Notes: generated from the sequence alone by a model not told the origin. A DNA stretch of 64,000 nt from Nematostella vectensis (GCF_932526225.1 NC_064048.1:6678627-6742626); one strand, 5' to 3'. Positions 1 through 12,175 are shown, counted from the first letter of the stretch. Program-made: numbers and translations.

Positions 1-537
1 GAGCGGGGAGGAAGGGGGTCCAAAATCTTGAGACTTCCCGCCTAATGCGGGAGAGGTTGACAGGTATGCAATTTACCCTCCAACTTATACGATACAGCAG
101 ATTGCGTAAATGTGATATTTTAACGCACCCTATAACTTAAGACAAAGCAATATGCATACCCCTACTTGCCATTAAAGGAGTGAAGTAAAAAATAAATTTT
201 TGTTATGAATTACATTCTATAACAACTGACACACAACCGATGCATTCTATATAAATAAAAAGCTCTCACCCCACTACGATTCCTTGCCCTAAATTTGGCG
301 AAAATCAACCATCTGGCCATCACAATAAAGACCTTAAATATTTTTGATGATGGGGAGACGACAAACGGCGAACACGTTAAAAAAAGGGTTATCGTGCGCG
401 CTGAAATCGTCTATTCCGCCGCCGTAAATCTAGATCCCTAATATGTTCTATTCACGGGGTTCAAATTCTTGTCACCGACTGCTTCTAGACTATGCACTGC
501 AGCTGATACAGCAATTAATTTGTTTGTTTGTAATCAG

Positions 538-673
538 GTCGTGTATGTCACTGCTACCTTTCCTTACGTCATCCTGGTGATCCTGTTTGGGCGTGGCGTA
601 TCGTTGGAGGGGGGCAGTGGACGGTATCCTCTTCTATGTCAACCCGGAATGGGACAAACTCCTGAACCCCGAG
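538..673 (+). CDS. SLC6 exon, TM5 to extracellular loop
   Basis: The acceptor is taatcag before 538 and the donor is GAG|gtaag at 673. The first half reads [20 protein letters not shown] in frame 0. After the G run at 609-614 the family sequence [18 protein letters not shown] continues in the next frame. With one G fewer the exon is 135 nt, phase 0 to 0, and joins the next exon as ...[15 protein letters not shown], a standard SLC6 junction. As written the exon is frameshifted. Confidence 0.88.
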
Positions 674-3600
674 GTAAGAAAGACTTCACTTGATGGTTGG
701 GGGGGGGGGGGGGGGGGGGGGGGACAAACTCCTGAACCCCGAGGTAAGAAAGACTTCACTTGATGGTTGGGGGGGGGGACAAACTCCTGAACCCCGAGGT
801 AAGAAAGACTTCACTTGATGGTTGGGGGGGGGACAAACCCCTGAACCCCCGAGGTAAGAAAGACTTCACTTGATGGTTGGGGGGGGGGGGGGGGGGGGGA
901 CAAACTCCNNNNNNNNNNNNNNNNNNNNNNNNNNNNNNNNNNNNNNNNNNNNNNNNNNNNNNNNNNNNNNNNNNNNNNNNNNNNNNNNNNNNNNNNNNNN
1001 NNNNNNNNNNNNNNNNNNNNNNNNNNNNNNNNNNNNNNNNNNNNNNNNNNNNNNNNNNNNNNNNNNNNNNNNNNNNNNNNNNNNNNNNNNNNNNNNNNNN
1101 NNNNNNNNAACCCCGAGGTAAGAAAGACTTCACTTGCTGGTTGGGGGGGGGGGAACCCCTGAAACCCGAGGTAAGAAAGACTTCACTTGCTGGTTGGGGG
1201 GGGGGACAAACCCCTGAAACCCGAGGTAAGAAAGACGTCACTTGCTGGTTGGGGGGGGGGGGGGAACCCCTGAACCCCGAGGTAAGAAAGACTTCACTTG
1301 CTGGTTGGGGGGGGGGGACAAACTCCTGAACCCTGAGGTAAGAAAGACTTCACTTGCTGGTTGGGGGGGGAACCCCTGAACCCCGAGGTAAGAAAGACTT
1401 CACTTGCTGGTTGGGGGGGGGGACAAACCCCTGAACCCCGAGGTAAGAAAGACTTCACTTACTGGTTGGGGGGAGGGACAAATTTTTCCATGCTGCAACT
1501 TTTATCCGCACTGGGGGAGTTGAGGATAAAAACTCGGGAACCTTGCAAGAACAAGCGATTCGATTGGTTGAGAAACTCGAGATAAAATGCAATATACACC
1601 TCCTAGGAGGTGGATACTTTCCTGACCCCCGAAATCAAGCAAAATGGCGGGTGTTTCCGAAATGAAAATTGCTCTTAAACTTGTTTTAATACTAAAACAA
1701 TTATACCATTTCCATTTAGGACGATAGTGGCTTTAAAAATATCTACCTCGAGCCTTGGCTTGGCTCAATGGAAATGGTATAACTGTAAAATATACGCCCC
1801 TCCCCCCCCTCCCCTCTGGAAAATTTTCAGAGTTCCCACTCCCGGAAACTTCTGTGAAACCTTCCCCCCCCCCCCCCCCCCCCCCCCCCCCAAGGAAAGT
1901 TCCTCAACCACATTTGGACATTTGGTGTTAGTGTTAGCTGAATAACGTCTTGTGACTAGGTTGCGATTTTGTGAATGATAAGAAATTATTTTTGCTTTCT
2001 CTAGGTTTGGGTGCGTGCGGCCACTCAGATCTTCTACTCTCTTGGAATCGGGTTTGGATCTTTAGTCACCTTTGCCAGCTACAATAGGTTCAACAACAAT
2101 TGCCAAAAGTAAGTTACAAGTAAGGTTCATTGATTATACTAAGCAAAGCGTCACATATGGTTAGGGTAAGAATATGTTCGAGAACGAAGCTAATGGAGAA
2201 AACTGGTCTGGCTCGAATGTGAAATAAACAAAAGGAGTAGGCTGTTAATACAGAGGGTGATGATGATGACGATGACAATGATGACGATTGTTGATGGAAA
2301 TTTCAAAAAAGTCGCTTTAATTGAGAAGTCATTTCATCTCTAATACCGACACTTTAAATAACATTGATAACCTTTATTTAACCTTATTTGATGTGTTACC
2401 TTGTGTCTCCTAGGGACGCGGTTGTCGTTGCATTGATCAACTGCGGGACGAGTATATTCGCGGGCTTTGTGATCTTCAGCGTCATGGGTTACATGGCCTT
2501 CACTCTCGGAACAACTGTCGATAAGGTCGCTACAAGCGGTAAGTAAGTCACGTGGTTTGTATGACGTCACAGGGCCGTAGCAGGCCACGTATGATTGGGG
2601 GGCACAAACCTGAATCATTAAGAAAATATTGGAGTTGCACAGCCACGCCCTTTGTTATTTCCTTATAATTTTTGAAATTTTTGTGGGGGGAGGGGGGGTG
2701 GTACGTGCCCCCAGTGCCCCACCCTTTGCTATGGCCCTGCGTCAGGTCCGGTACACGTCTGGTTTTAATAGGACATCACATCATCACATTGAGGCTGTTA
2801 CAAGAAGCAATTGACTGTCTATCTAGGCTATGTTTTATGCTATAAAGCATAAGTCTCGAAAAAGACGCGTGCAAGCGCCGTTATAATCTCCTGCGTAGCC
2901 GTCCTTAGTGTCAGTCTCGAATCCCTCTGAAGACGGCTGCGCAGGAGACTAGCGCCGTTCACGACACACGAAAACTTTTCATACCCAGTCTTCTTCCATA
3001 GGTCCCGGTCTGGCATTCGTCGCTTACCCAGAAGCCATTGCGCAGATGCCCGTGTCTACGCTTTGGGCGATTCTGTTCTTTTGTATGATTCTTACACTCG
3101 GTCTCGACAGCCAGGTAATGACTAGACTCTATGCTTGATATGATCCGGGTTTCCTGTTGGAGGGACTCCTGGGTGTGGGTGGGTTGGGTGCCCATCATGC
3201 ATTGCGATATTGGATTGATGAAATTTAATAAAAAAAACTTCGTCAAAACTGCTATTTTTCTGGTGCATATAATATACATTATTTTGGCTTTTTTGATTTG
3301 ATATGAATAAAGTATTCTTGGGAGAAAACAGCCTATATATTTTTTTTTCATAGGCGATGCATTTTGGGCTAGGTAAAGAGCATGTTTAATAAAAACAAAA
3401 GTAACTCTGTGTAGCATTGCTGTTGAGCTTTGTTTGAGTCTTACGCATTTTTTCACAATTTAATCTACGAATTCTGAGACAGTACTTCTTAAAAAATTGC
3501 TGCTTAAAAAGCAAGCCAAAAGAACCTGGCCGCTCTTGGACATAAGGATCTGCTACACAGCTTTACTTAAAATATAAAAATGGCAACCACATTTTCATAT

Positions 3601-6600
3601 ACTTCGGAGCACGGATACTATATATTTAGTTGTTGTCCGAGCGCTGCAGTGTTGGGATAATAATTAAATGCTCAATTCTTGGCGCCACTCATTTTTTTAC
3701 TATTGCTGTGATTCCTTGGGCTATTTATCATAGAGTCATCTATATCCGGTTCTTAGCCTTAGGGAAATGCTATTAATTCCTCTATGAAATGTTGTTGCTA
3801 TTTCTTTGATATTCTACTCGATGTTTCTACTGTTCTAAGTGTACCGGGGTCTAAATGATCATCAGAGAAAAGAGTAAGGGGGGGCTAGTCTACGGTAACA
3901 GAGGGTGACGCCTATGCCTTGGATGGGTCAGGTGGGTTAGAATAGGCTAATGGACTTGAGTAGTTTCAAGGTTGTGCTCTGGTAGTTAAGGATTATAACT
4001 TTTCTTGTGATTCACTTAAATCGCAGGAAGCGTTGGCGAGTCAACACGATTTATGATCTTTTTGTGTATTTGTCAATTTGAGGCTTTGGAGGTAACACAC
4101 GAACTCACGATTTTAGTATGACCAATTTTACAACCTTCAAAAAAATTCTGAAAAGGGACAATTAACAACAGCAAAATATTAAAAAACCTCTTGTTTACAT
4201 TCTTTTTGAAGTTTTCGTTCAGCTTTATCATTTATTTATTTATTTTTCATATGTTTATCTTCATTGATTTTTGTTTTATTTTTTTCTCGTTTTACTTTTA
4301 TTGTCTCACTTCAAAACACTTAGTTCCCATAATTCCTTTGCATGGGAGCTCTCACCCTCCTATTTTACAAACTAATTTATTTGTCGCGTGACGTAACCAA
4401 CATGGCTGCCTTATATCGCTATAGCGCAGGTCCAGACCGGTATACCTGTGGTGGAGCGGTATTGGGGGTAAGACTGGTACGGGTGGTGTCGCACGAACAT
4501 GTGCAACACATTTAACGTTGGATTGCTATCTTAATCATGCTTTATCATAATCTCTGTCCTCGTCCTAAAATCCGGGTTTGGCTCCCTGTGGTAAAACCAC
4601 CACAGCAATCCCAAATCTTGTTGTAGAGGACAGGGATTGAAGTTCTTAATAAGAGCTTGAAGTAAAGCGAGATGTCTTTTGAAAGCCTTTGTCATATGTC
4701 TCTTTAAAGACTTTCCCTAACTCCCAAAAGGCAAATCTACAGATTAACAAATAGCCTGAATATAACTTCCAAATAAAATAACAGTTCTTTTTTCCTAACT
4801 TATTCCAAAAATGCGGTTCATTAACATTTTGGTTTGTATCCTGATCTTTTTTACAGACTCGCTTTATTTCTGCTCTTTCGGTAATGACGGTATTAAAGTG
4901 ACGAAGAAGCATAATAGAGAATCTGGAATACTGAGGGTTTTTTGCTAATATATCCTTGATAGATATAGGTATATACTGTCATTATCGAAGAGAGTAACAA
5001 ACATAAAAAGCTCGAGGTAAATTGCTAAAAAAAAAACTGTTTCTTTGACCTTTTTGGAAATTTTGATCCTTAAAAATATTCTCTTAATTTATTCATCAAA
5101 ACGCAATTCTCATCATGGGTCAAATCTGCAGCTAACCAGCAACCAAGCCTTGTTCTAAGTCCGCCATCATCTGCAATGTAGGACTTGAAAACCAGGCTCG
5201 GAGTGAAGGTTGGGTACACCTATTTCAAATAAGGTTGCACAAGGAGAATTCAACTGTCGCAATGGTATTGCATTACGGCTATGACATGAATAAGGAAAAG
5301 CGTAAATACACACAAATCCAAGTTGGAAACTTGTACCATTCTCGTCTCTGGGCCTGTATACATGTGAGAGACAGGGATTTAGTCATTTATACTTTACCCT
5401 TGAACCACTGCGGGCTTCGATTCATAGATTATTGAGTGCAACTTTAGTTGAAATTTGTGTACACATAACATAAATTGCATGGGTTGATAATGATGAGGCC
5501 CAATGACAAGAAGCTATGGCCATGTTTGACCATGGTTTCATTTCATTAGAGGAAACATTAAGACCCAATTAAGTACAACGATATTTTTTATCATTTCACT
5601 GGTCATAGAGCTTTGAATTCTGGTTCACGGGTTCTCCACTATTACTAACATTGCGCTCAAACTACCTCTGAAACATTTCCATTAAAGTGTTTCAAACCTC
5701 TTCGAGGTTAATTAGTGAACATTTATTCAAGGGCTTAAGAATAAAAATTCTTTCAACTAAGGAAGTGATATACAACATTATTTTCTTAATCTCAAAGTAA
5801 TCACTCAAAATAATTATTCAAGAAATGTTTCTTTGCTAGTTTGAGCTCAGCAGAATACAGTTCTTTATGCTGCTGATCTTAAAAATGTTTTCCACCTAAA
5901 AAATTTTTTTCCAATGCTCCAAATGTTAAGTCACTCGCCAAACACGTGCAGAATATCAGCTCTGCTACTGACTGTTAGCGGATAGCTTACGTTTCCCGCG
6001 CTGCTGATTTTTGTGTCGGTAACGCAACGCTCCCATCTCCCATCCGCGGGAGACTAACGATGGAGAGCAATCTCGAATATAGCAATTCATTCCCAAAAAT
6101 TATTCTCCTAATGGGTCAGGTGAAATTTTGAACATTGGAAAATTTATTTTTCTGTGGACAACCTTTCCATAATCAGCTGTGCGTGTATCTCCGTATCTCA
6201 TAAACCTCCTTAACGTTGCCCTTGTTTGTGATGATTGTAGTTCGCTATGGTCGAGTGCGTCATCACCGGACTTGTGGACGAGTACCCCAAATATCTGAGA
6301 AAGTACAAATGGCTTGTACTCATCGTCGCTTGTTTACTGATGTTCCTTCTCGCTGTGCCGATGTGTGCTGAGGTGAGGGAGGTGCACCAAAGGGGGCCAA
6401 AAATGACAATCATGTTTTTTTATCAGCGTTGCAAGATAAGAAAAAGCGGTACATATGTAGCCAAAGTAATAATCTACTTTTTTTAAGAAGCAAATAACAT
6501 ATATAGCATAGAAATAGCTATTGGAATTTCCATGTTTTTATAAAGAATCTTATTGTGTCCTAACACGTTTCTTTTTGTTCATCTCCCAGGGCGGTATGTA

Positions 6601-7711
6601 CGTCTTTAATCTGTTTGACTACCAATCAGGCGGAATCGCGCTTCTTTTCCTGGGATTCTGCGAGGTCATGTTTATTGGATGGGGAGTTGGTAAGTCGCAT
6701 CATCATTATAAGCATCGTTATATCACCGTCACCATCACCATCACCATTACCGTCATTGTCACCATCACCATCACTACCACCATCACCATCACCGTCACCA
6801 CCACCACCACTACCACCACCACCACCACCACCACCACCACCACCACCACCGCCGCCGCCACCACCGCCGTCACCACCACCACCACCGCCACCACCACCAC
6901 CATCGCCACCACCACCATCGCCACCACCATCACCACCACCATCACCATCGCCACCACCATCACCATCGCCACCACCATCACCACCACCATCGCCGCCACC
7001 ACCACCACCATCACCATCGCCATCACCACCAATATCACCATCGCCACCACCATCGCCACCACCACCACAATCACCATCGCCACCACCACCACCATCACCA
7101 TCGCCACCACCACCATCATCATCGCCATCACCATCATCATCATCACCACCATCTCCATCACCATCACCACTATCACCACCAACACAACATTACCATCAAC
7201 ATCACTACCACCGTCACCGTCACCGTCACCTTCACCGTCACCATTACCTCCATCACCACCAACACCATCATCTTCATCTATTGATTGTCATCGCTTGCAT
7301 AAACATAGTTCTGTCGCATTTCTAAGAACTATTGCATTCCAGGAACTGAAAAACTGAGTATTATGATCAAGAACATGATCGGCAAAAAACCCAACTGGTA
7401 CTTCATCTTCTGTTGGAAATTCCTCTCCCCCGTTGTTTGTCTGGTAAGGAAATAATTACAATGCGGTTTTAATTTCCGCTATCAAAATACTCAACATTTC
7501 AGCCCATTTCATTGCATTCTTATGGCATATGATATCCAGGCTGTCATCGTGGCCCAGCTGGGTAATGTGGAAAGGAGTGAGCTATGGCGGGAAGCCTTAC
7601 CCTGGATGGGCCGAGATTGTTGGTTGGGGACTGGCACTATGCTCAATGGCGTTAATACCGATATTTGCGATCAGTGAATTCTACCATGCAAAGGGGTCCA
7701 CCTTTCGGGAG
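538..7711 (+). CDS. SLC6-family Na+/Cl- coupled transporter, 3' part (8 exons, TM5-TM12)
   Basis: Solute carrier 6 proteins move a neurotransmitter, amino acid or osmolyte across the plasma membrane using Na+ and Cl- gradients. Eight exons in order carry family landmarks: the TM5 text [16 protein letters not shown], the unwound TM6 region SLGIGFG, TM7 with N-C-G-T-S (Na1 asparagine and, four residues on, the serine that coordinates chloride), TM8 ending GLDSQ (Na2 aspartate/serine), TM9-10, CWKFLSP of TM11 and [15 protein letters not shown] of TM12. TM1-TM4 must lie before the window. The C-terminal tail after ...STFRE was not found. Intron phases agree except at two points, each repaired by removing one base from a homopolymer (609-614 and 7427-7431). 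This suggests assembly errors or a decaying gene. The substrate cannot be assigned. Confidence 0.9.
640..1490 (+). repeat. Minisatellite made of copies of an exon end and its splice donor
   Basis: More than a dozen units of roughly 50-70 bp follow one another. Each unit carries ctcctgaaccccgaggtaag (exon end plus donor), then aaagacttcacttg, then a G run of 6-26 bases. The first unit is the real 3' end of the SLC6 TM5 exon, so the array is a tandem expansion of that exon/intron boundary. Unit length varies mainly through the G run. The array is interrupted by an N gap, so its true length is unknown. Confidence 0.9.
909..1108. other. Assembly gap of 200 N
   Basis: A run of exactly 200 N lies inside the G-rich minisatellite. 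It is probably an arbitrary-size gap where the repeat collapsed. Reading frames crossing it are meaningless. Confidence 0.99.
1491..2004 (+). other. SLC6 intron remainder
   Basis: No coding signal. The stretch holds C-rich runs, notably an uninterrupted C stretch near 1862-1890, and ends in the acceptor ctttctctag before 2005. Confidence 0.7.
2005..2108 (+). CDS. SLC6 exon, TM6
   Basis: Starts phase 0 as [18 protein letters not shown] and ends phase 2 at CAA AA|gtaagt. SLGIGFG is the unwound segment of TM6 that contacts substrate in this family. NRFNNNC at the end matches the usual NKFNNNC. Confidence 0.93.
2414..2538 (+). CDS. SLC6 exon, TM7
   Basis: Starts phase 2 after cctag and ends phase 1 at AGC G|gtaag. 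It contains [20 protein letters not shown]. The N and the S four residues later correspond to the Na1 and chloride-coordinating positions, which points to a chloride-dependent transporter. Confidence 0.93.
2570..2739. mobile_element. Small hAT-like MITE in an SLC6 intron
   Basis: About 170 bp bounded by inverted ends cagggccgtagca and tgctatggccctg, with the inner motif gggggcac...gtgccccc. It lies 31 bp past a splice donor. Related copies occur at 10,557-10,725 and 13,282-13,410, with degraded ones near 28,857 and 38,570. Non-coding. Family assignment rests only on the CAGGG-type ends. Confidence 0.6.
3002..3114 (+). CDS. SLC6 exon, EL4 and TM8
   Basis: Starts phase 1 and ends phase 0 at GAC AGC CAG|gtaatg. 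It contains [39 protein letters not shown] carries the Na2-site aspartate and serine. Confidence 0.93.
3115..6240 (+). other. SLC6 intron, 3.1 kb, no gene seen
   Basis: AT-rich and without convincing exons on either strand. Positions about 5,215-5,440 resemble 9,480-9,690 (shared acacctatttcaaataagg), so a dispersed repeat is present. Confidence 0.6.
6241..6372 (+). CDS. SLC6 exon, TM8-TM9
   Basis: Phase 0 to 0. It starts [16 protein letters not shown], following GLDSQ directly, and ends LLAVPMCAE at GAG|gtgagg. FxxVExxITGxxDE is a typical SLC6 intracellular loop after TM8. Confidence 0.93.
6590..6689 (+). CDS. SLC6 exon, TM10
   Basis: Phase 0 to 1. It reads [20 protein letters not shown] and onward to FIGWGVG, with donor G|gtaagt. 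GGxYVFxLxDxY is the family pattern before TM10. The donor is followed almost at once by a trinucleotide array. Confidence 0.93.
6700..7285. repeat. Long (CAC/CAT/CGC) microsatellite
   Basis: About 570 bp of trinucleotide repeat inside an SLC6 intron. All three frames on both strands stay open as poly-Thr, poly-Pro, poly-His or poly-Val strings. These are repeat artefacts, not genes. Confidence 0.97.
7343..7443 (+). CDS. SLC6 exon, TM11 (one-base frame problem)
   Basis: Starts phase 1 after attccag and reads [19 protein letters not shown] then FCWKFLSP. As written it ends phase 0 at CTG|gtaagg, but the next exon needs phase 2. One C fewer in the five-C run at 7427-7431 would give phase 2 and a smooth junction. 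Confidence 0.88.
7540..7711 (+). CDS. SLC6 exon, TM12
   Basis: After the acceptor atatccag the family-like frame reads [19 protein letters not shown], then [17 protein letters not shown] and ends STFRE at GAG|gtgagt. YPGWAxxxGWxLALxSMxxIP is the usual TM11-12 pattern. The in-phase frame with the exon as assembled would be nonsense. Confidence 0.88.
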
Positions 7712-8315
7712 GTGAGTAGAATTTTTTTGAATTATTACTGTATTTGAGAGATTGATACCATATTCGCAATAAAACCAGTTATATGAAGAAAACGTTGTCG
7801 TTTTGGGGGTCTGCTGCGAGTCTTCTTTTCCAAAACTTTCTCCATTGACTAAAGATGGTCATAGTAACTGTTTTTCTTTTCTGATTACAATTCATAAAGT
7901 TTGCAAAGCACCTGCGGTACGGCAGCCTTAAAAATGACAAGAATCATGCAGTTTTTCCAAATAAGGAATATATTAGTTTCCATATATGGAAGTGACTGCA
8001 TTTGGCAAAAACAAAAAAAAATTTTGGCTACATTTTCTTGATATGGAGTTCTTCTGCGCTTCGGAATCCACCTTCTAAAGGGTAAGGCTTATCAAGACAG
8101 CACGATTTAGTCGTATGTGACCTGCCTACGACATGTCTTAGCTTCGAATTACCGCGAATTACACAATACGACTTTCGTAGCCGAGCGCAGTAGGCTGATT
8201 TACAGTCTACGACTCGTGTTGTAGAAGTGTTGCGGGCATGTCGCACACGACTTACTCGTGCTGCCGTCTGAATCAGCCTTTAGAGGACGATGTTCTGAGG
8301 CAAAGGATGTAATAC
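7712..8315. other. No gene seen
   Basis: Either an SLC6 intron or the downstream flank. No matching C-terminal exon was found. Confidence 0.5.
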
Positions 8316-8409
8316 ACCTACTCCAAATGTGTCGTAGCCCGATATGGAGCATGGGTAATATATATGTTACCCATGCTCCATATCGGGCTACGACACATTT
8401 GGAGTAGGT
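8316..8409. repeat. Perfect hairpin, 43-bp arms, 8-nt loop
   Basis: Bases 8316-8358 are the exact reverse complement of 8367-8409 around an AT-rich centre. The arms contain gtcgtagcccgatatggagc. Confidence 0.97.
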
Positions 8410-8493
8410 TATAAAAGTTGTAGCGTTCTTGTTTATGCGCCTACAAATATTATTTGTAGGCGCATAAACAAGAACGCTACAACTTTTATAACC
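8407..8493. repeat. Second perfect hairpin, 43-bp arms, 1-nt loop
   Basis: Bases 8407-8449 pair with 8451-8493 without mismatch. It overlaps the preceding hairpin by three bases and has the same arm length but unrelated sequence (gtagcgttcttgtttatgcg). Confidence 0.97.
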
Positions 8494-10556
8494 CGGATTT
8501 TTATATACTCATACTCATTAATTTGATACCCATCAAATAATAACCCTTCGGGTTATGAATATGGATTCTCAGAGTACAAACTTACTTAAAATAGGTGTAT
8601 ATAGGAGTTAACGGTACCAGAAGGTGTTTGAGGGTTTTATAAGCGTAACACGCTTGGTACATTGGAATTCCATAAACCGATAGACAGAAATAACGATAAT
8701 ATTGAAAATATTTATAAGGACGACTATAGTGTATTGCATTCTCCCATGATTCAGGAATCAGGCTTGAAATTCTTTTTAATTCTAATTATTTTAACAGAAA
8801 CTAAGAAATGGGATGACCCCAAACCCCGAGATCTTCCGCGATGTTGAAGAGAAACAACGCGTTGGACGAGGTGTAGATAACCAGGAGGTCATTCCCTGAA
8901 CACCTCACTCAGTAGAAAGGGTAAGAGGAGTAAAACCGCAAAACCGCACAGAAAAACGCCAAAAACCGCAAGACTGTCTAAATAAGCCAATAACGATAAA
9001 CCGCGCAGTCTAGAGAAACCGCAATATCCCGGAAGGCAAAACCTCATCACCGCAAACCCTTACTCAAGCTCTTTATACAATGTTCCTGAAAGTCACACAG
9101 TTCAAACTTGCTGGAGGCCTCAAGGGACCCCCTCCTACTCCCCCATCCGGTATTAATAGGGCTGAGAACTCTAACTGAAATCAACAAAATACAAAACACG
9201 AAAACTGATATTTCTCTCTATTTGAAATCAACAAAACGTATAACTAGTGGTTATATAGGTGTGTATGTGTGTTTTTTCACCTTGAACGCTAATACTTTTT
9301 TGCGCCCCCTTTCAGGGATGACGCATGACTTTTGTGCGATATCGAGACTTTTAGCACATTGACTTGGAAGAATTCATCTCAACGCTAGGGTTCCACAGTG
9401 ACCCTTCTGTGATATAAGCTAAGTGTACTGATTATCGGTGTAAATACAAGATACGGAGCTAGATAATTTATTCAGTACATATACACCTATTTCAAATAAG
9501 GTTGCAGTGGAGAATCCATGTATTGAAACCCTCAGTGCCCCATGGGTATCAAATAAGTTATCAAACAAACGTAAATAAAAACATATACAGGTCTGGAAAG
9601 CAGTAATATTCTTGTTTATGTCCCTTTGAACATTCACATGACTTTCTGAGATCTGGATTTAGCCATTTAATCGTTATCCATGAACCGCTGCAGGTTACGA
9701 CACTTTGATTCCCAACTCAACTGCTATTTGATGAAACTGTGGTTACTTACGATGCCAAGAGTTTGAACAATTATTGAGCAATATTTTTCAACAACGACTG
9801 TGCAATGCTAATGCGCACCTCAAATAGAAGCATCACTTTCCCCAGAGTAAAGCATCAGAAAGACAAACATTCGCAAAAAATAAACCAAACAAGTGAATGA
9901 AGCATCTGTAATACAACCCTACGTTACGATCACCATGCTATGACATGCCATGAGTTCATTATCCGAAATTTCAGTTGATTATTTGCAGAGAAGTTTCCAT
10001 TTCTGAGACGAGTTTTCGAATGTTGTCACTCACTAAGTGTCGCAAATCCCCAGAAATGAAAGAGAAACCAAAATCGCATAAATCATCAATAACTTCCATA
10101 AGGAAAAAAAGCTTTTCGGTTTATAAACACGACAATGGGGTTTCTTGCCGCTATTTTGAACGAAACTTTGCATTGAAAATTTGAAAACTGGTTTCAAGAT
10201 TGGAAATTGATTGGGGGCACGCTTGACCTGGTTTGGCTGTAAAATGTGATTCCTTATTTATCATATAACGTCCGCGAGCTGAGGGGGAAGGGGTGAAGTG
10301 GGAAGAGATGGACGAAGGGAACTTTCTAGATCCCTTAAAAGAATTGCATTCGTACTTTAATTATTTGTTACAAAATAGTATTTAGTTATTTTTTGAACAA
10401 GCTTATTTAACTGTTCATCAAAGTCCAAAAAGAAAGTGGAATTGACATAATAGATTTTAATAATAGCAAATTAAAGATTGATTTTGATAGACGGAGTTGA
10501 TGAAAAAATGTAATTCCAAATTTTTCGTTGAAACCAGACTGTGATTAGACTACTCA

Positions 10557-10725
10557 TAGCCGTAGCAGGCCTCAAATTATTGAGGGGGCGGGGACGATAC
10601 AGAAACATCAAGAAAACAATGGGGGGCACAGCCACGCCCCTACTGGTCATTTCCTTATAATTTGTGAAAATATTGGGGGAGGGGGGGCACGTGCCCCCAG
10701 AGCCCCACCTCCTGCTACGGCCCTG
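10557..10725. mobile_element. hAT-like MITE
   Basis: Inverted ends agccgtagcagg and cctgctacggccctg bound about 170 bp that share the ggggcacagccacgccccta core with the copy at 2,570-2,739. Confidence 0.65.
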
Positions 10726-10851
10726 CTACTGTGATATAATATATATATAGCTCTAGCACAATCTTCAAGAAGATTAGAATGATTAAAATAAAATAAAAGT
10801 CTTTTAAAAAACAACTCACAGTTTTTTGCGTGATACTATTAATATACATAC

Positions 10852-11067
10852 CATTAGTCCTTCGGCTAGCCCCAAGCTCATTTCAAGCGCATTTCCCAAG
10901 CGCGTGGGACCAAGGGAATCAATGTGAATGAAAGCAGAGCTTTCTTCCTGTTTGTCTCTATCAGTTAAATTATTATTGGTGTCAAGTCTCTGTTCCTTCG
11001 CGTTCTCCGCTATCGAATCCCGTTGAGCATGCGCATTAGTCCCCGTCAAGTTTTTGGAGGTAGTCAC
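10852..11067 (-). CDS. Possible first coding exon, unrecognised
   Basis: An open frame of 72 codons from an ATG ends in a good donor, CTAATG|gtatgt. The text is polar then mildly hydrophobic (LGNALEMSLGLAEGLM). No downstream exon was identified and no homology is recognised. It could be chance. Confidence 0.2.
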
Positions 11068-12175
11068 ATGGTTTAACCGATTGTTTTTATCAAAGTTCTG
11101 ACAGCTTTTAGAGATTAATGTTTTTAAACACTCGCAAACAAACAGGAAGAAAGCCTTTGTTAGCAGGGTGATGTTTCTTCATTCCTACCTCCCTATAATT
11201 CCTACCTTATCTATTTGGCATGGGTGACCCTCCTCATGGGTTAGCTGTGTTTTGTACAGTTAAGCTCGCGGGCTTAGCAGAGCTGAGTTTGCACGTTTGC
11301 GATCGAACTGGCATGTAATCCAGTTGGTTGTCTTTAGAGTTAGCTGATGGTATTTGTAAACAACAACTGGCGAGATATTCACCTTATATAAAGAGGGCGA
11401 GATAAACATCTAATAATGACGAGGATGAGACGAGAAAGCGAGAAAATGAGATTATACAACAGCTGACGTCGAGGATTAGCCGCTCCTTCCCCCTTCCCCC
11501 CTCCCATCATCCTCGCCCCATTTAATTACAACAATATGCGAAGTGATCGCTTTTAATAATGCTTCAATCTATGAACCTCGGAACAGCATGCTTGTTAGTT
11601 ACTAACAATTACAATATTACCAATATTATTGGTATAGTTGATTCGATTTGTACGTTAGTTTTAGTTTAGTTTTAGGTTTCGATTAGTACGTTAAATAGTA
11701 CGCTGAAGCTATCCCTTCTTCATTAAACTTTATATTGTTCGCGGATTTAATGCCAAACCTGGTTAAATTGAAATATATTGCAAAATTGTTTTGACTTTGG
11801 ACTTTTGGAACGAGGAAATCTTGGACCGTAAATGTATTCGCATTCACTACAAACAACTTTTTTTTCAGCTTTGGCTTCAATATTCGTGATCAAAGTTTAA
11901 TGTAGAAGAGCTGTGCAAAGGTGTTTTACTGCGTTAGATTAATTATTCAAATTTAACTCTTAATCAAGAAAGCTAGCAATGTGTGTTACGCTTGGGGGTC
12001 AACGGAGCAAAACCGATTTCATTACACTTATAAATAGAGGTAGGGCGAGTTTCGGGATAGCTTAGGCAAAGGGTGAAGGGTACGACCAGCCTGTTCATTG
12101 GTTCCTATTCTAAATCTACATTAATTTCTTTTTTTATTCTGTATATCCATTTCCATTCCAATCCAGATTTTCTTC

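Larger units (their letters stand above)
8494..12175. other. Repeat-rich stretch without a firm gene
   Basis: No recognised protein. It includes a dispersed repeat at 9,480-9,690, a MITE at 10,557-10,725 and one weak - strand exon candidate (10,852-11,067), described separately. Confidence 0.6.

Noticed and set aside
2959-3456. 165-aa - strand ORF
   Set aside because: It is antisense to a confirmed SLC6 exon and runs into AT-rich intron. No protein features.
6521-7357. Long Thr/Pro/Ser-rich ORFs on both strands
   Set aside because: They run along the trinucleotide microsatellite in an SLC6 intron. Composition is dictated by the repeat.
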